This document shows, piece by piece, positions 1 through 9,746 of a stretch of 64,000 bases of DNA. The notes under the pieces are model-generated. The model was not told the origin of the DNA and ran no database searches. It saw only the letters and a program-made list of their open reading frames with translations. Source of the stretch: Neobacillus niacini (lineage in GTDB: Bacteria; Bacillota; Bacilli; Bacillales; Cytobacillaceae); NCBI RefSeq assembly GCF_019749295.1, contig NZ_JACWFG010000012.1, positions 1 through 64,000 of the forward strand, given 5' to 3'. Every line of letters starts with the position of its first letter. Within the stretch, counting starts at the first letter, position 1. The position numbers and the translations under genes are program-made.

Positions 1-94
1 AGACAATCGCTGATTTAATCACCATATCTAAATTAGAATTGATAACGGAATCTTTTAAATGGTCTAGATCTAGGTTAAACTGTAAGTGAGTCAT
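1..94 (-). CDS. IS256-family transposase, N-terminal fragment (runs off window)
   Basis: ATG at 94 is preceded by AAGAGGAAATAAA. The visible 31 residues begin MTHLQFNLDLDHLKDSV and continue with a stretch ending in VIKSAIV, which resembles the N-terminus of IS256-group mutator-type transposases (M-T-x-x-Q-F, then N-S-N-L-D-x-V-I-K-S-A-I). The DDE catalytic residues of this family lie further on and outside the window, so integrity cannot be judged. The family moves DNA by a copy-paste mechanism with a circular intermediate (general knowledge). Confidence 0.8.
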   Translation of the reverse strand, partial: MTHLQFNLDLDHLKDSVINSNLDMVIKSAIV

Positions 95-192
95 TTTATT
101 TCCTCTTTTCATTGTTTATCGTCGCTGAAAACAGTGTTGCCAAGAGTGAATAAAATGACTCATTCTTTTTACACAATTATATGGACTTTATC
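1..192 (-). mobile_element. IS256-family insertion sequence, 5' end only
   Basis: On the minus strand the element begins near 192 with GATAAAGTCCATATAATTG and continues into TGTAAAA, which matches the terminal inverted repeat I remember for IS256/Tn4001-type elements. It is followed by an AAGAGG ribosome binding site and a transposase start. The rest lies left of the window. The 8 bases after the end (193-200, ccaaactc) would be the target duplication if the other end shows the same bases. The element abuts, and may interrupt, the repeat cassette at 201-331. Confidence 0.75.
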
Positions 193-200
193 CCAAACTC

Positions 201-331
201 CAATGATTTGGATAAGATAACCGGAAAAACTCCGCTTATTTTTAATGAAATAGGGGTATTTGCCTAATTAGTCGGAATTTCTCCGCTTATCTTTTAACAC
301 AGTGAAATCAACAGCCTAGTTTAACACAGCC
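201..331. repeat. Repeat cassette A (GATAAGCGGA-type units, TTAACACAGCC end)
   Basis: Two degenerate palindromic units, accggaaaaactccgctta near 222-240 and gtcggaatttctccgctta near 270-289, are followed by ttaacacagtgaaatcaaca (294-313) and ttaacacagcc (321-331). The same series occurs in opposite orientation at 21842-22118, and the last 11 bases also close the element at 34353-34534. The left side is cut by the IS256 end, so the cassette is probably incomplete here. Confidence 0.6.
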
Positions 332-361
332 AAACTCTTTTAAAAGAACCTCCATAAACTC

Positions 362-457
362 TTGACCTGAAACGCGTTTCATACAATAAGCTGTGTATGT
401 AAGAAAATTCAGCGCAAAGTCGGCGTGATCATGAAAAGGAGCGTAACGACTGCGCTG
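362..457 (+). promoter_or_regulatory. Orphan promoter-like region with perfect palindrome and leader stem-loop
   Basis: A -35-like TTGACC (362-367) is followed directly by the perfect 14-bp palindrome TGAAACGCGTTTCA (368-381), then an AT-rich -10-like stretch. A stem-loop at 410-457 pairs cagcgc/gcgctg plus agtcg/cgact around a 24-nt loop, just upstream of a good ribosome binding site (TGGAGG) and an ATG at 480. The palindrome has the size and symmetry of a LacI-family operator but its centre (CGCG) does not fit the CcpA cre consensus. What it drives is unclear: the reading frame from 480 runs into the mglC terminator and then antisense to mglC. Confidence 0.4.
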
Positions 458-511
458 TATTTAATGGAGGTTAAAAATATGGAAAAACCAATCGTATTTT
501 TTGATACCAAA

Positions 512-545
512 AAAGGGCATTCCATTGAAGGAATGCTCCTTTATC
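512..545 (-). terminator. Terminator of the mgl operon
   Basis: The stem AAGGAGCATTCC / GGAATGCCCTT with a short loop is followed by T-rich sequence on the minus strand, directly after the mglC stop. It also lies across the reading frame opened at 480 on the plus strand. Confidence 0.85.
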
Positions 546-546
546 C

Positions 547-1569
547 TTATTTTTTCTTAGCATGCTTCCGCATATCAAAAGCAACGGCAACAATGATAAT
601 AGCGCCCTTTACGATAAATTGAATGTACGGACTTACACCGAGGAAGGCTAATCCGTAGTTAATAACTTGGAATATTAGAACCCCCGTTATTACTCCTGGA
701 ACTGTTCCAATACCGCCTGATAGTGATACTCCGCCGACCACGCAGGCTGCAATGGCGTCAAGCTCGTACATATTACCAGTATTATTCGTTGCACTGCCCA
801 CACGACCAGCTTCTAATGTTCCTGAGAATCCATATAAAAGACCGGCAATCATATAAATGATGATGATATTTTTTGCAACGTTTACGCCGGAAACCTTTGC
901 CGCTTCAGCATTACCGCCGATTGCGTACATATTCTTTCCAAGCTGAGTTTTATTCCAAACCACCCAAATGATAATGGAAAAGGCGATTGCATATAAAATC
1001 AGATAAGGGAATTCATACTGTCCTAACTTAATTCCTTTTTGAGCAAAAGTAGTAAAGCTTTCACTTAATCCTCCGATTGGCTGCGCACCGTATGGCGGAC
1101 GGTCAAAGTAGATGGAAGTGACTCCGTAAACACCAATCATCATACCTAGAGTTGCGATAAATGGCGGTACGTGAAACTTTGATACGATAAAACCATTTAA
1201 AGTTCCAAATAGTCCTGTTACAGCCATTGCAATTAATATAGGGATAAACAAAGGCAGCTCCGGAAGGTTTGGATACATTTTATAAGCGTAATCACCTGCT
1301 TGGAGCAGAGAAGCTGAAACTACTGCTGCAAGTCCGACCATCCGTCCGGCAGATAAGTCTGTTCCGCCTAATATCAGGATACCTGCGATCCCAAGAGCAA
1401 TAATAATCCTTGAAGATGACTGACTTAGGATATTGATTAAGTTGGTCATTGATAAAAAGTCAGGAGATGCAATGACAATCCCTATAACAAGTAGAATTAA
1501 AAATACATAAATAACATTATCAAACAGCCATTTTACAACATTAGACTTTTTTGTGGCCTGAGTATTCAT
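547..1569 (-). CDS. mglC: Galactose/methyl-galactoside ABC importer, permease subunit
   Basis: A 340-residue integral membrane protein of the CUT2 branched-chain/ribose-type permease family, with 8-10 hydrophobic segments. Family motifs visible are GGTDLSAGRMVGL near residue 65 and the cytoplasmic coupling stretch AIGGNAEAAKVSGVNV near 220-235, which contacts the ATPase in this family. It would form the membrane channel for monosaccharide uptake with MglA and MglB. The start has an AGGAGG site (taggaggagaagcaaa-ATG). It is the last gene of mglBAC, 13 nt after mglA, and a terminator follows. Galactose specificity is inferred from MglB and the galactose locus next door; ribose or arabinose permeases look similar. 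Confidence 0.85.
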   Translation of the reverse strand: MNTQATKKSNVVKWLFDNVIYVFLILLVIGIVIASPDFLSMTNLINILSQSSSRIIIALGIAGILILGGTDLSAGRMVGLAAVVSASLLQAGDYAYKMYPNLPELPLFIPILIAMAVTGLFGTLNGFIVSKFHVPPFIATLGMMIGVYGVTSIYFDRPPYGAQPIGGLSESFTTFAQKGIKLGQYEFPYLILYAIAFSIIIWVVWNKTQLGKNMYAIGGNAEAAKVSGVNVAKNIIIIYMIAGLLYGFSGTLEAGRVGSATNNTGNMYELDAIAACVVGGVSLSGGIGTVPGVITGVLIFQVINYGLAFLGVSPYIQFIVKGAIIIVAVAFDMRKHAKKK

Positions 1570-1582
1570 TTTGCTTCTCCTC

Positions 1583-3085
1583 CTAATACAACGCTGCCAG
1601 CCGCATAATTTCTTCTTGCGTGGTTGTTTTTGTTTCTACGATTCCGGCTGCTTTTCCATTACTCATTACTAGAATTCTATCTGTTACTCCAAGCAGCTCA
1701 GGCATTTCTGAAGAGATCATGATAATCCCTTTTCCTTGGGCTGCTAATTCATTGATTAGCTGGTAAATCTCAAATTTCGCACCAACGTCAATCCCCCTTG
1801 TTGGTTCATCCAACAATAGTACTTCCGGTTTTGTCAGCAGCCAGCGTCCAATAATTACCTTCTGCTGGTTTCCGCCCGATAGACTTCCGATTGGGGTTTT
1901 TTGCGATGGTGTCTTTACTTTCATTGAATCGATTACCCATTTTGTATCATCATGGACTTTACTTTCTGATAGAAACAGCCCTTTTCGATACTGAGGCAGG
2001 TTGGCAATAATGGAGTTAAAGCTAATGCTGAGCTGCGGATAAATCCCTGTTGTTCTTCTTTCTTCCGTCACGAGCGCAAAACCATTTTTTATCGCATGCT
2101 GCGGCGAATGATTATGAACGACCTTTCCATTTAACTCAATACTTCCTGACTTCAGGCCTCTGATACCGAATATCGCTTCCATTACCTCTGTACGCTTTGA
2201 GCCTACAAGACCTGCAACACCTAATATTTCTCCTTTTCTCAACTCGAAGTTAATATTAGAAAATGAACCTTCTGTTTCGGCTGTTAAATCCTTAATTCTA
2301 AGCGTTACATCTCCAGGTTGATTGATTTTTTCGGGAAACCGCTGTGATAAGTCACGGCCAACCATTAGCTTAATGATTTCATCTGTCGTTAATTCCTTCG
2401 CACTTTTCGTAGCAATATACTGACCATCACGCATAATCGTAACGTCGTCTGATATTTTTAAAATTTCTTCCATTTTGTGCGAGATATAGATAATCGCTAC
2501 GTTATCACTTTGCAGCTTTCTAATAATCGTAAATAAATGATTTACTTCTTTTTCCGTTAGAGAGGATGTTGGTTCGTCCATCACTATGAGTTTTGAATGA
2601 TAAGAAACAGCTTTTGCAATTTCCACCATTTGCATTTCTGAGACTGATAAGCTTCCTACTTTGCTGCGAGGGTCAATTTTGATATCCAGACTTTTAAAAA
2701 TGGCTGCCGTGTCCTCATACATCTTCTTTTCATCAATAAAAATCCCTTTTTTCGGATATCTTCCCAGCCAAATATTGTCCATTACATTTTGTTGACGGAC
2801 TTGGTTCAGTTCCTGGTGGACCATTGAAACACCATTTTCAAGTGCCTGCTTGGAATTCGCAAATGAAACCTCTTTTCCGTCCAACAGGATTTTTCCTTCA
2901 TCCATTGAATAGATTCCGAATAAGCACTTCATTAAGGTTGATTTGCCGGCACCATTTTCACCCATTAAAGCATGTACGGTCCCTGCCTTCACTTTCAGTG
3001 AAACATTATTAAGCGCGATGACACCAGGAAATCTTTTAGTTAAATTAATCATTTCAAGTAAATTGGTTGAACTTGCCTCTGACAT
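1583..3085 (-). CDS. mglA: Galactose/methyl-galactoside ABC importer, double-domain ATPase
   Basis: A 500-residue cytoplasmic ATPase with two ABC domains, the normal CUT2 architecture. Domain 1 has Walker [11 protein letters not shown] (residues 41-50), Q-loop, and a degenerate signature SVSEMQ. Domain 2 has a degenerate P-loop ([10 protein letters not shown]) but a good LSGGNQQKV signature and Walker B LLLDEPT, as is usual in RbsA/MglA proteins. I chose ATG at 3085 because AAGGAGG lies 7 nt upstream; the ATG at 3109 has no such site. It powers uptake through MglC. The 185 nt between mglB and mglA hold two hairpins that may reduce expression relative to mglB. Confidence 0.88.
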   Translation of the reverse strand: MSEASSTNLLEMINLTKRFPGVIALNNVSLKVKAGTVHALMGENGAGKSTLMKCLFGIYSMDEGKILLDGKEVSFANSKQALENGVSMVHQELNQVRQQNVMDNIWLGRYPKKGIFIDEKKMYEDTAAIFKSLDIKIDPRSKVGSLSVSEMQMVEIAKAVSYHSKLIVMDEPTSSLTEKEVNHLFTIIRKLQSDNVAIIYISHKMEEILKISDDVTIMRDGQYIATKSAKELTTDEIIKLMVGRDLSQRFPEKINQPGDVTLRIKDLTAETEGSFSNINFELRKGEILGVAGLVGSKRTEVMEAIFGIRGLKSGSIELNGKVVHNHSPQHAIKNGFALVTEERRTTGIYPQLSISFNSIIANLPQYRKGLFLSESKVHDDTKWVIDSMKVKTPSQKTPIGSLSGGNQQKVIIGRWLLTKPEVLLLDEPTRGIDVGAKFEIYQLINELAAQGKGIIMISSEMPELLGVTDRILVMSNGKAAGIVETKTTTQEEIMRLAALY

Positions 3086-3173
3086 GCGTAAACCTCCTTG
3101 CCTAACCATCTAGCGTGCTTTTTTATATGGTAAATTTATTTCATCAGTCCTGCTTCAAATTGAAACATTGCCC

Positions 3174-3250
3174 CGAACGAAGGAAAAGAATTGTCCTTTT
3201 CCTTCGTTCGAGGAGCGCCATTGAGGCTGCCCTCGGACTTGGCGCTTCCG
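3174..3250 (-). promoter_or_regulatory. Intercistronic hairpins between mglB and mglA
   Basis: A perfect 14-bp stem, cgaacgaaggaaaa / ttttccttcgttcg (3174-3210), is followed by a second hairpin built on agcgcca / tggcgct (about 3214-3246). Such stems behind binding-protein genes commonly protect the upstream mRNA or partly terminate transcription, giving excess binding protein. The function here is inferred from position. Confidence 0.6.
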
Positions 3251-3270
3251 CCTTTTTACCTTATTGCTTT

Positions 3271-4335
3271 TTATTTATAAGCGTCTTTACCTACTTGGAT
3301 ATTTTCCTTTGTGATTTCAACATAAGGAACACGTACTGCTTTTTTATCGTCTAACTTCCACTCTGTTCCTTCTAATACGTCCTTGCCATTTGCAGCATTA
3401 GCACCCAGTTGCACCGTTGCTGCACCTTGGTTTTTCGCATCATTTAGAACTGTACCAACCATTTTTCCTTTTTCAATCATTTCAAGTGCTTCCGGAATCG
3501 CGTCTACACCTACAACTGGCATAAACTTATCACCTGAGAAGTACCCAGCTTTTTCAAGAGATGCAATCGCACCTAATGCCATACCGTCGTTATTAGCAAT
3601 GACAAATTCAATATTTTCATTGTATTTTGCAAGCCATGCGTCCATTTTTTCTGTTGCTTTCATTGCATCCCACATACCAGTATCTAAAGCAAGTTCATCC
3701 ACTTGAATTCCTTTTTCTTTAACCGTATCCACTACAAACTTTGTACGAGCTTCTGCGTCAGGATGTCCTGGCTCACCTTTTAAAAGAACATATTGAAGCT
3801 TGCCATCACCATTTTTATCCCAAGCTTCTTTATTTGCTTCCCATGCCTTAGCGATCAATTCACCTTGGATCACTCCAGATTCAGAAGAAGTCGTTCCAAC
3901 ATAGTAAGCTTTTTCGTATCCTTCTAATACACTTGCGTCCGGCTCTTTGTTAAAGAAGATAACTGGAATATCCTTTACTTTTGCTTTATCAATAATTGTT
4001 TGTGCAGCCTTAGGGTCTACTAGGTTGATAGCCAGCGATTTTGCTCCTTTAGCGATTAGCGTGTCGACTTGTTCAACCTGCTTGGCTTGGTCATTTTGAG
4101 AGTCATTCAGCATTAAGTTAACCTTTCCATCTGCTGCAGTCTCCATTGCACGACGAACATAGGACATAAAGTTGTCATCGAATTTATAAATCGTTGCACC
4201 TACTGCTGGAAGGTCGCCGTCCTTGCCTTTTCCAGAATCCGTTGAACTTTTTTCTGTACCTCCGCAGCCGGTTGCTAATAGAATGCTAGACGCAACTGTT
4301 AATGAAAGAATGAACCCTTTTTTCTTTTTACCCAT
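3271..4335 (-). CDS. mglB: Galactose/glucose-binding lipoprotein
   Basis: A 354-residue extracellular binding protein. A lysine-rich signal sequence and lipobox (A-T-G-C, Cys24) anchor it to the membrane. The Peripla_BP_4-type sugar-binding fold spans about 45-340. Two features argue for the MglB group: an EF-hand-like calcium loop D-K-N-G-D-G-K-L-Q at residues 173-181, which corresponds to the calcium site of E. coli galactose-binding protein, and the H-P-D-A-E-A-R-T stretch (191-198) typical of MglB. It delivers sugar to MglC/MglA. The start is supported by AAAAGGAGAAGGATAAC-ATG. Specificity between galactose and glucose cannot be settled from sequence. Confidence 0.88.
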   Translation of the reverse strand: MGKKKKGFILSLTVASSILLATGCGGTEKSSTDSGKGKDGDLPAVGATIYKFDDNFMSYVRRAMETAADGKVNLMLNDSQNDQAKQVEQVDTLIAKGAKSLAINLVDPKAAQTIIDKAKVKDIPVIFFNKEPDASVLEGYEKAYYVGTTSSESGVIQGELIAKAWEANKEAWDKNGDGKLQYVLLKGEPGHPDAEARTKFVVDTVKEKGIQVDELALDTGMWDAMKATEKMDAWLAKYNENIEFVIANNDGMALGAIASLEKAGYFSGDKFMPVVGVDAIPEALEMIEKGKMVGTVLNDAKNQGAATVQLGANAANGKDVLEGTEWKLDDKKAVRVPYVEITKENIQVGKDAYK

Positions 4336-4371
4336 GTTATCCTTCTCCTTTTGCTAATTAGTAAAGGCTCT

Positions 4372-4470
4372 GGTAAACTCGTTTTACCTTTACCTCATTG
4401 AAAGCCCTTACACATATAGTAGCACCGGAAGATTCCGTTCAATAGTTCTAACCTATAGCACTAATTTGCG
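4372..4470 (-). promoter_or_regulatory. mglB promoter region with operator-like elements
   Basis: On the minus strand TTGAAC lies 17 nt upstream of CTATAT. Downstream is TGTAAGGGCTTTCA (4399-4412), which matches the cre consensus except for one base of the central CG. Closer to the gene is an inverted repeat, GGTAAA-N5-TTTACC (4372-4388). The -35 overlaps a short palindrome CGGAATCTTCCG. I read this as a CcpA-type site plus a possible second operator; the YesN-type regulator encoded upstream would bind further out. Confidence 0.5.
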
Positions 4471-4497
4471 ATTTCCTAGATTTTTTTGCTACCACAA

Positions 4498-4527
4498 AAA
4501 AAGACCGATTCATAACGAATCAGTCTT
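4498..4527 (-). terminator. Terminator of the sugar-sensing operon
   Basis: The stem AAGACTGATTC / GAATCGGTCTT with a 5-nt loop is followed by a run of T on the minus strand, directly after the response-regulator stop at 4537. Confidence 0.85.
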
Positions 4528-4536
4528 AAAATTCTA

Positions 4537-6123
4537 TTAACATACCGTTTCCCTGCGAAACTCAGTCGGAGATAATCCTGTCTGCTTTTTAAATACACGG
4601 CTGAAGTAATTCGGATCTTTATAGCCGACAGAATAGCATATTTCTTTTAAACTCTTAGTAGCATCAACCATTTCTAGTTTTGCCTGCTTTATTCTAATTT
4701 CGGTTACGTAATCGATAAACGTCATCCCAAACCGATCTTTAAATAATTTGCTCAAATAAAATGGGCTTAGCTCCACATACTCTGCTACATGTTCTAAAGT
4801 AATGCAGTCAGCATAATGATTTTCAATATACTCCTTTGCTCTATGAAGCATTCCCTTGGCGTGATTGTTCCTCCATAATTGAACGTGCTTGACGACTGAC
4901 AGCAAATTAGCTTTTCCTTTTTCTAAAATAAGGTTAATATCCGCTGCCTCATCAATCGTCAAAGACCCTTCAAAGTGTATCCCTAAATCATGCATCATTC
5001 GTGAAAGGAGAATAAAAAATTCATCAAGTGATTTTTTCACTGCTGCAGCTTTTAATCCTTTGTTATCCGTTAGTTTAGAAACAAAAGAATCAAAGATAAA
5101 CATGACTTGATTTATATCACCCTGGCGAACACTATCTAGCAGCTTTTTCTCTAATTCCAGCACATCCGAAATCGAAGGCAGCTCAACTGTCCCTTGTTTA
5201 CTGCTAAATAAGTACTTCCGATTTGGAGTTTTTAAAAGCTGCTGCAGCGCAACTACCGCTTCATGATAAGATTTATTAAGTTCATGACCATGACTATATG
5301 GAAGCCCTACTGCAATTCTTAATTCTGCGTTCACTTGTTTTTTATGAAATGAACTAAATAGACTGTCGATGACTGCCTGCGCACTTGTTTTAAAATGTAC
5401 TTTATCTGGCTGCTGCTGGCAAAGAAATAGAACAGGTACTTGGAAATCTGTCATTGGGCCTATCATAATTTCTTCCTTTTTCACAACTGTTTTCAAGGCA
5501 TCCTTAAGCCAAAAATAAAAGTTTTGCTTTTCTTCTAAGTCAAAATCTCCCTTTTCCTTTGGCAGAAGGGAAAACAACATAATATAACCTGAAGTAATTT
5601 CAGCTCCTAACAGCTGGCTCCATTCATCAAACGTAATATCCTGAACTTGGTTTAAGATCAGTGAAGACACCCACTCTTTTTGGGCTATGGAAACAGCACG
5701 ATCTAGATTCTCCCTCAAGCTCTGCTTTTCTTCCATAGACTTCCGCTCTTCTATGATTTCAGCAGTAACACGCTGCAAACTCTCAAGAATATCCTGTTTT
5801 CTACTAGGCTTTAAAATATACTCTTTTACACCCTGCTGCATCACTTCCTTCGCATATTCAAAGGTATTAAAAGCAGAGACCATGATAAATCGAATACAGT
5901 GGTTACTTCTTCTGATTTCCTTGACTGCCTGAACACCATCTATACCAGGCATTTTTATATCCATAAAGATGATATCCGGCTGAAGTTCTCCAGCCATCTC
6001 AATGGCCTTTCTTCCATTTGGTGCTTCACCAATAACCATTACGTTCTCGGAAGAGCTGTTTATGATCTTCGTCAATGCCTTTCGCTCCAAAACCTCATCA
6101 TCCACAATAAGAATTTTAAACAA
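4537..6123 (-). CDS. YesN-type response regulator (REC + AraC HTH), probable mgl activator
   Basis: A 528-residue protein. The N-terminal receiver domain has the acidic pair D8/D9 and phosphoacceptor D55 in MDIKMPG. The C-terminal ~100 residues are an AraC-type double helix-turn-helix ending in the family pattern [14 protein letters not shown] and G-x-SPTEFR. The middle ~280 residues are a divergent linker usual for this group. It is translationally coupled to the kinase gene (8-nt overlap) in an operon directly upstream of mglB. It probably binds the mglB promoter when phosphorylated; this is inferred from synteny with AraPST-type systems. Confidence 0.85.
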   Translation of the reverse strand: MFKILIVDDEVLERKALTKIINSSSENVMVIGEAPNGRKAIEMAGELQPDIIFMDIKMPGIDGVQAVKEIRRSNHCIRFIMVSAFNTFEYAKEVMQQGVKEYILKPSRKQDILESLQRVTAEIIEERKSMEEKQSLRENLDRAVSIAQKEWVSSLILNQVQDITFDEWSQLLGAEITSGYIMLFSLLPKEKGDFDLEEKQNFYFWLKDALKTVVKKEEIMIGPMTDFQVPVLFLCQQQPDKVHFKTSAQAVIDSLFSSFHKKQVNAELRIAVGLPYSHGHELNKSYHEAVVALQQLLKTPNRKYLFSSKQGTVELPSISDVLELEKKLLDSVRQGDINQVMFIFDSFVSKLTDNKGLKAAAVKKSLDEFFILLSRMMHDLGIHFEGSLTIDEAADINLILEKGKANLLSVVKHVQLWRNNHAKGMLHRAKEYIENHYADCITLEHVAEYVELSPFYLSKLFKDRFGMTFIDYVTEIRIKQAKLEMVDATKSLKEICYSVGYKDPNYFSRVFKKQTGLSPTEFRRETVC

Positions 6124-7582
6124 CCGCTCTTCCTCCTTTTACAACGTTTGGAATGGTCAGTGTAAACGTAGTACCTTTTCTTACCTCTGATTGTATTTTA
6201 ATAATGTCTTTTTGATTGTAAAAAAGCTGAAGCCTCCGAATTACATTTTTTACTCCTATACCAGTCGAATGGCCTTTTGATTGATCAGGTTCGTATTCTT
6301 CTTCCATTACAGTACCGCTTATATAGTTTTGTAATCTGCTTCTAGTGACTTCATCCATTCCATCCCCATTATCCACTATTTCCACATTAATTCTGTCATT
6401 ACTTTTGTAGATATGAAGCCGGATTTCTGCATTTTCCTCATACGATTCAACACCATGTATGAATGCATTTTCGATTAATGGCTGAAGTGTTAAACTAGGA
6501 ATCTCTATATCCAAGCAATCCTCTTCTATTTCCGTAATGAACTGAATCCGGTCTCCAAATCTAGTTTGTTGAATAAAAAAGTACTCTTTTACAATTGTAA
6601 CTTCGTCCCTTAAAGTGGCAGCTTTATTTAAATCGCCGCCCAGGTTATATCGCAGCAGAGCAGCAACAGATTCAATTAATCTAGAAGTATGCTCCGCATC
6701 CTCAAGATAAGCCATCTTTGAAACCGTATTCAAAGTATTGAATAGGAAATGTGGATTGATTTGGTTTTGAAGACTTCTTAACTCTAACTCTTTTAGAAGC
6801 TTATCAAGCTCCGATTTCTCCTTAATTTCTGTTACCAATTGTCTAAGATTTGAACGCATTTGGTTAAAGGTTTCGGTTAATGGCTTTAGTTCATCCTTAG
6901 TGGTTATTTTAATATCATCACCAGATAGATTACCTTTTGAAATTTGCCGTGCTGCCTCGGATAATAGTGTAATTGGTTTAGTAATACCGCCCGAGATCCA
7001 AAGAGCAATCAATGTACTAAGAAAAAAGGCAGAAGAGAAAAGGGAGAATGATAATAATTTATAATAATGATTTTGCCTTTCCATTTGATCATAGAAGTTT
7101 TGATAGTCTGTCAGTTTGTTATTCAACAGTGCAAGCGTACTTTCCTGAAGAAACCCATCTATTTTTAATGCTTCATTTAAGTGGTCGGAATATTCGTTAA
7201 TATTGTCTTTATGGAAAGCTTCTATCGTTGCGTCGCATTCTTCTAGAAAGCTGTTTATCATATTTTGATAGTTAATAACAGCCATATCACTCGATCTCAT
7301 TTCTTTATTAAACAGCCATTGATCATTCAGGAGCTTAGATTTTTCAAGATTATATTCTTTTAAATAGGAGCCTTCTTTATCTAGCAAATATCCCTGCAGA
7401 TTTTCTGTTATTAACGTAGTTCTTTGTGAGATATCGTTTAACATCAGGAACCGCTCGAAACTATCATCGTATTCATTAACTAGGTTTTCACTGCTTTTAT
7501 AAAAAAGGACCCCAACAGACGTTAACAACACGACAAGGACAATGAAATAGAGTAATAATTTTGATCGAATACGAAATAACAT
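6116..7582 (-). CDS. YesM/LytS-like sensor histidine kinase
   Basis: A 488-residue membrane kinase: TM1 near residues 10-28, an extracytoplasmic ~145-residue helical segment, TM2 near 175-197, a HAMP-like linker, then a His_kinase domain with phosphoacceptor H278 in [12 protein letters not shown] and an HATPase domain with N-box ([10 protein letters not shown]) and GxG motifs. I start at ATG 7582, with GGGGGAGG about 8 nt upstream; it sits 1 nt after the stop of the preceding gene, implying tight coupling. The extracytoplasmic region has no sugar-binding fold, which fits a kinase that reads a separate binding protein. Confidence 0.87.
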   Translation of the reverse strand: MLFRIRSKLLLYFIVLVVLLTSVGVLFYKSSENLVNEYDDSFERFLMLNDISQRTTLITENLQGYLLDKEGSYLKEYNLEKSKLLNDQWLFNKEMRSSDMAVINYQNMINSFLEECDATIEAFHKDNINEYSDHLNEALKIDGFLQESTLALLNNKLTDYQNFYDQMERQNHYYKLLSFSLFSSAFFLSTLIALWISGGITKPITLLSEAARQISKGNLSGDDIKITTKDELKPLTETFNQMRSNLRQLVTEIKEKSELDKLLKELELRSLQNQINPHFLFNTLNTVSKMAYLEDAEHTSRLIESVAALLRYNLGGDLNKAATLRDEVTIVKEYFFIQQTRFGDRIQFITEIEEDCLDIEIPSLTLQPLIENAFIHGVESYEENAEIRLHIYKSNDRINVEIVDNGDGMDEVTRSRLQNYISGTVMEEEYEPDQSKGHSTGIGVKNVIRRLQLFYNQKDIIKIQSEVRKGTTFTLTIPNVVKGGRAVV

Positions 7583-7583
7583 T

Positions 7584-8579
7584 TCAGTATTCCTCCCCCG
7601 CGGACTTTGGAATCTCTGGCAGTTTTCCATCTCTCATGATCACCGTATTCGTATGATTAACGGGAGGAACCTTCTTGCCTTTTATGAGATCAATCATCAT
7701 AATTACCGATTTATAGCCCATTTCAAAAGGCTCTTGGACCACTGTTGCTTTGATTGTACCTTTCTTAATGTACTTCAGTGTTTCAGGAAGACTATCAAAT
7801 CCAATAATATAAACTTGATTACGATCTCTGAATTTCTCTACTACTTGAGCAATCCCAATTGCATCGAGGGCGCTTGTCCCATAGAAAGCATTGACTTCGG
7901 GGTAATCACTTAATATCTGGTAAGCCTTTTCAGCCGCTCGAACTCGACTAATTTCAGATTCTTCCACCGTAATAATCGATATACCCTCTTCAGATTCCAC
8001 TGCGTCCCGAAAACCCTGTACGCGCTGCTGCTGATGGTTTGCATAGAAACTGCCTGTAATAATGGCAACCTTCGCCTGACCATTGGTGTCCTCAATTAAT
8101 GTCTTACCCGCCATAAATCCAGAGTAATAATTATCTGTCCCAATATATGCCATCCGGTTACTATTGGCCGCATCTGTATCAATGGTGATGACAGGGAGTT
8201 TTTCTACGACTCTATTAATTAACGGGGTAAATTGCTCATCACTCAATCCCTGAGTGATTATACCATCCACTTTAGATGCCAGCGACATCTCAATCGTCTT
8301 TAAATGTTCATCGATATTCGCCTGCTTCGGTCCTGCATACTCCAAAAAAACACCATATTCCGCTGCAGCTTTCTTTGCTCCTTCTTCCACCATCCGCCAA
8401 TAATCATTGTCGAGCTCTTCAGGGACCAGCACAAAATGATACTTATACTTTTCAACTGTTTTAGCCTCTGCAGGCAAATCATGACTAACAACCTTATAGC
8501 CATAAAACACAGAAAACGCGCAGCTCACAAGAAAAAACAAAACCCCGGCACCGTACGCAGCCTTCGTCAATCTGCTCAT
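7584..8579 (-). CDS. Membrane-anchored sugar-binding sensor protein (third component of the sensory system)
   Basis: A 331-residue protein with a Peripla_BP_4/RbsB-like fold (about residues 45-320, with [10 protein letters not shown] and the late GFDSLPETL stretch) behind an N-terminal hydrophobic segment (8-30). Within that segment LVSC resembles a lipobox, but hydrophobic residues continue past the Cys, so a membrane anchor is as likely as a lipoprotein. I start at ATG 8579 (GGGAG 9 nt upstream). Followed directly by a kinase and an AraC-type regulator, it matches the AraP-AraS-AraT and XylFII-LytS-type arrangement, where the binding protein presents sugar to the kinase rather than to a transporter. 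Confidence 0.8.
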   Translation of the reverse strand: MSRLTKAAYGAGVLFFLVSCAFSVFYGYKVVSHDLPAEAKTVEKYKYHFVLVPEELDNDYWRMVEEGAKKAAAEYGVFLEYAGPKQANIDEHLKTIEMSLASKVDGIITQGLSDEQFTPLINRVVEKLPVITIDTDAANSNRMAYIGTDNYYSGFMAGKTLIEDTNGQAKVAIITGSFYANHQQQRVQGFRDAVESEEGISIITVEESEISRVRAAEKAYQILSDYPEVNAFYGTSALDAIGIAQVVEKFRDRNQVYIIGFDSLPETLKYIKKGTIKATVVQEPFEMGYKSVIMMIDLIKGKKVPPVNHTNTVIMRDGKLPEIPKSAGEEY

Positions 8580-8651
8580 ATAACAACTCCCATACAACCC
8601 AAGTCTAAATAAAAATATTATACGAAATATACCAAAAATCGACAATGCCAA

Positions 8652-8742
8652 ATGGTGACAGGCACCACATTAGAGTCATTCTAATGTGGTGCCTGTCACC
8701 ATAAAAACACAAATGTCCACCCTCGGTGGACATTTGTGTTTG
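8652..8742. repeat. Paired hairpins with GGTGACAGGCACC and GTCCACC motifs
   Basis: Two large stems lie side by side. The first (8652-8700) starts with tggtgacaggcaccacatta and ends with its complement. The second (8704-8742) is built on aaacacaaatgtccacc / ggtggacatttgtgttt. They follow the galR stop on the minus strand and probably terminate the gal operon. The motifs ggtgacaggcacc and ggtggacag recur at 55430-55475 and 57946-58020, so this is also a dispersed repeat family. Confidence 0.7.
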
Positions 8743-8753
8743 TTTATTGTTTT

Positions 8754-9743
<990 letters not shown>

Positions 9744-9746
9744 TCA

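Noticed and set aside
368..381. CcpA cre site
   Set aside because: TGAAACGCGTTTCA has CGCG at the centre where cre needs a single central CG with R/Y flanks. It is palindromic and operator-like but not a cre.
410..457. Known riboswitch class
   Set aside because: The stem-loop does not match the motifs of classes I can recall (preQ1, fluoride, c-di-GMP, guanidine, SAM, T-box). I keep it only as an unexplained leader stem.
425..622. 65-residue plus-strand protein
   Set aside because: The frame crosses the mglC terminator hairpin and then runs antisense inside mglC; only its regulatory front end is interesting.
3085..3109. Longer MglA with start at 3109
   Set aside because: AAGGAGG is placed for the ATG at 3085 and the extra eight residues have no counterpart in the family.
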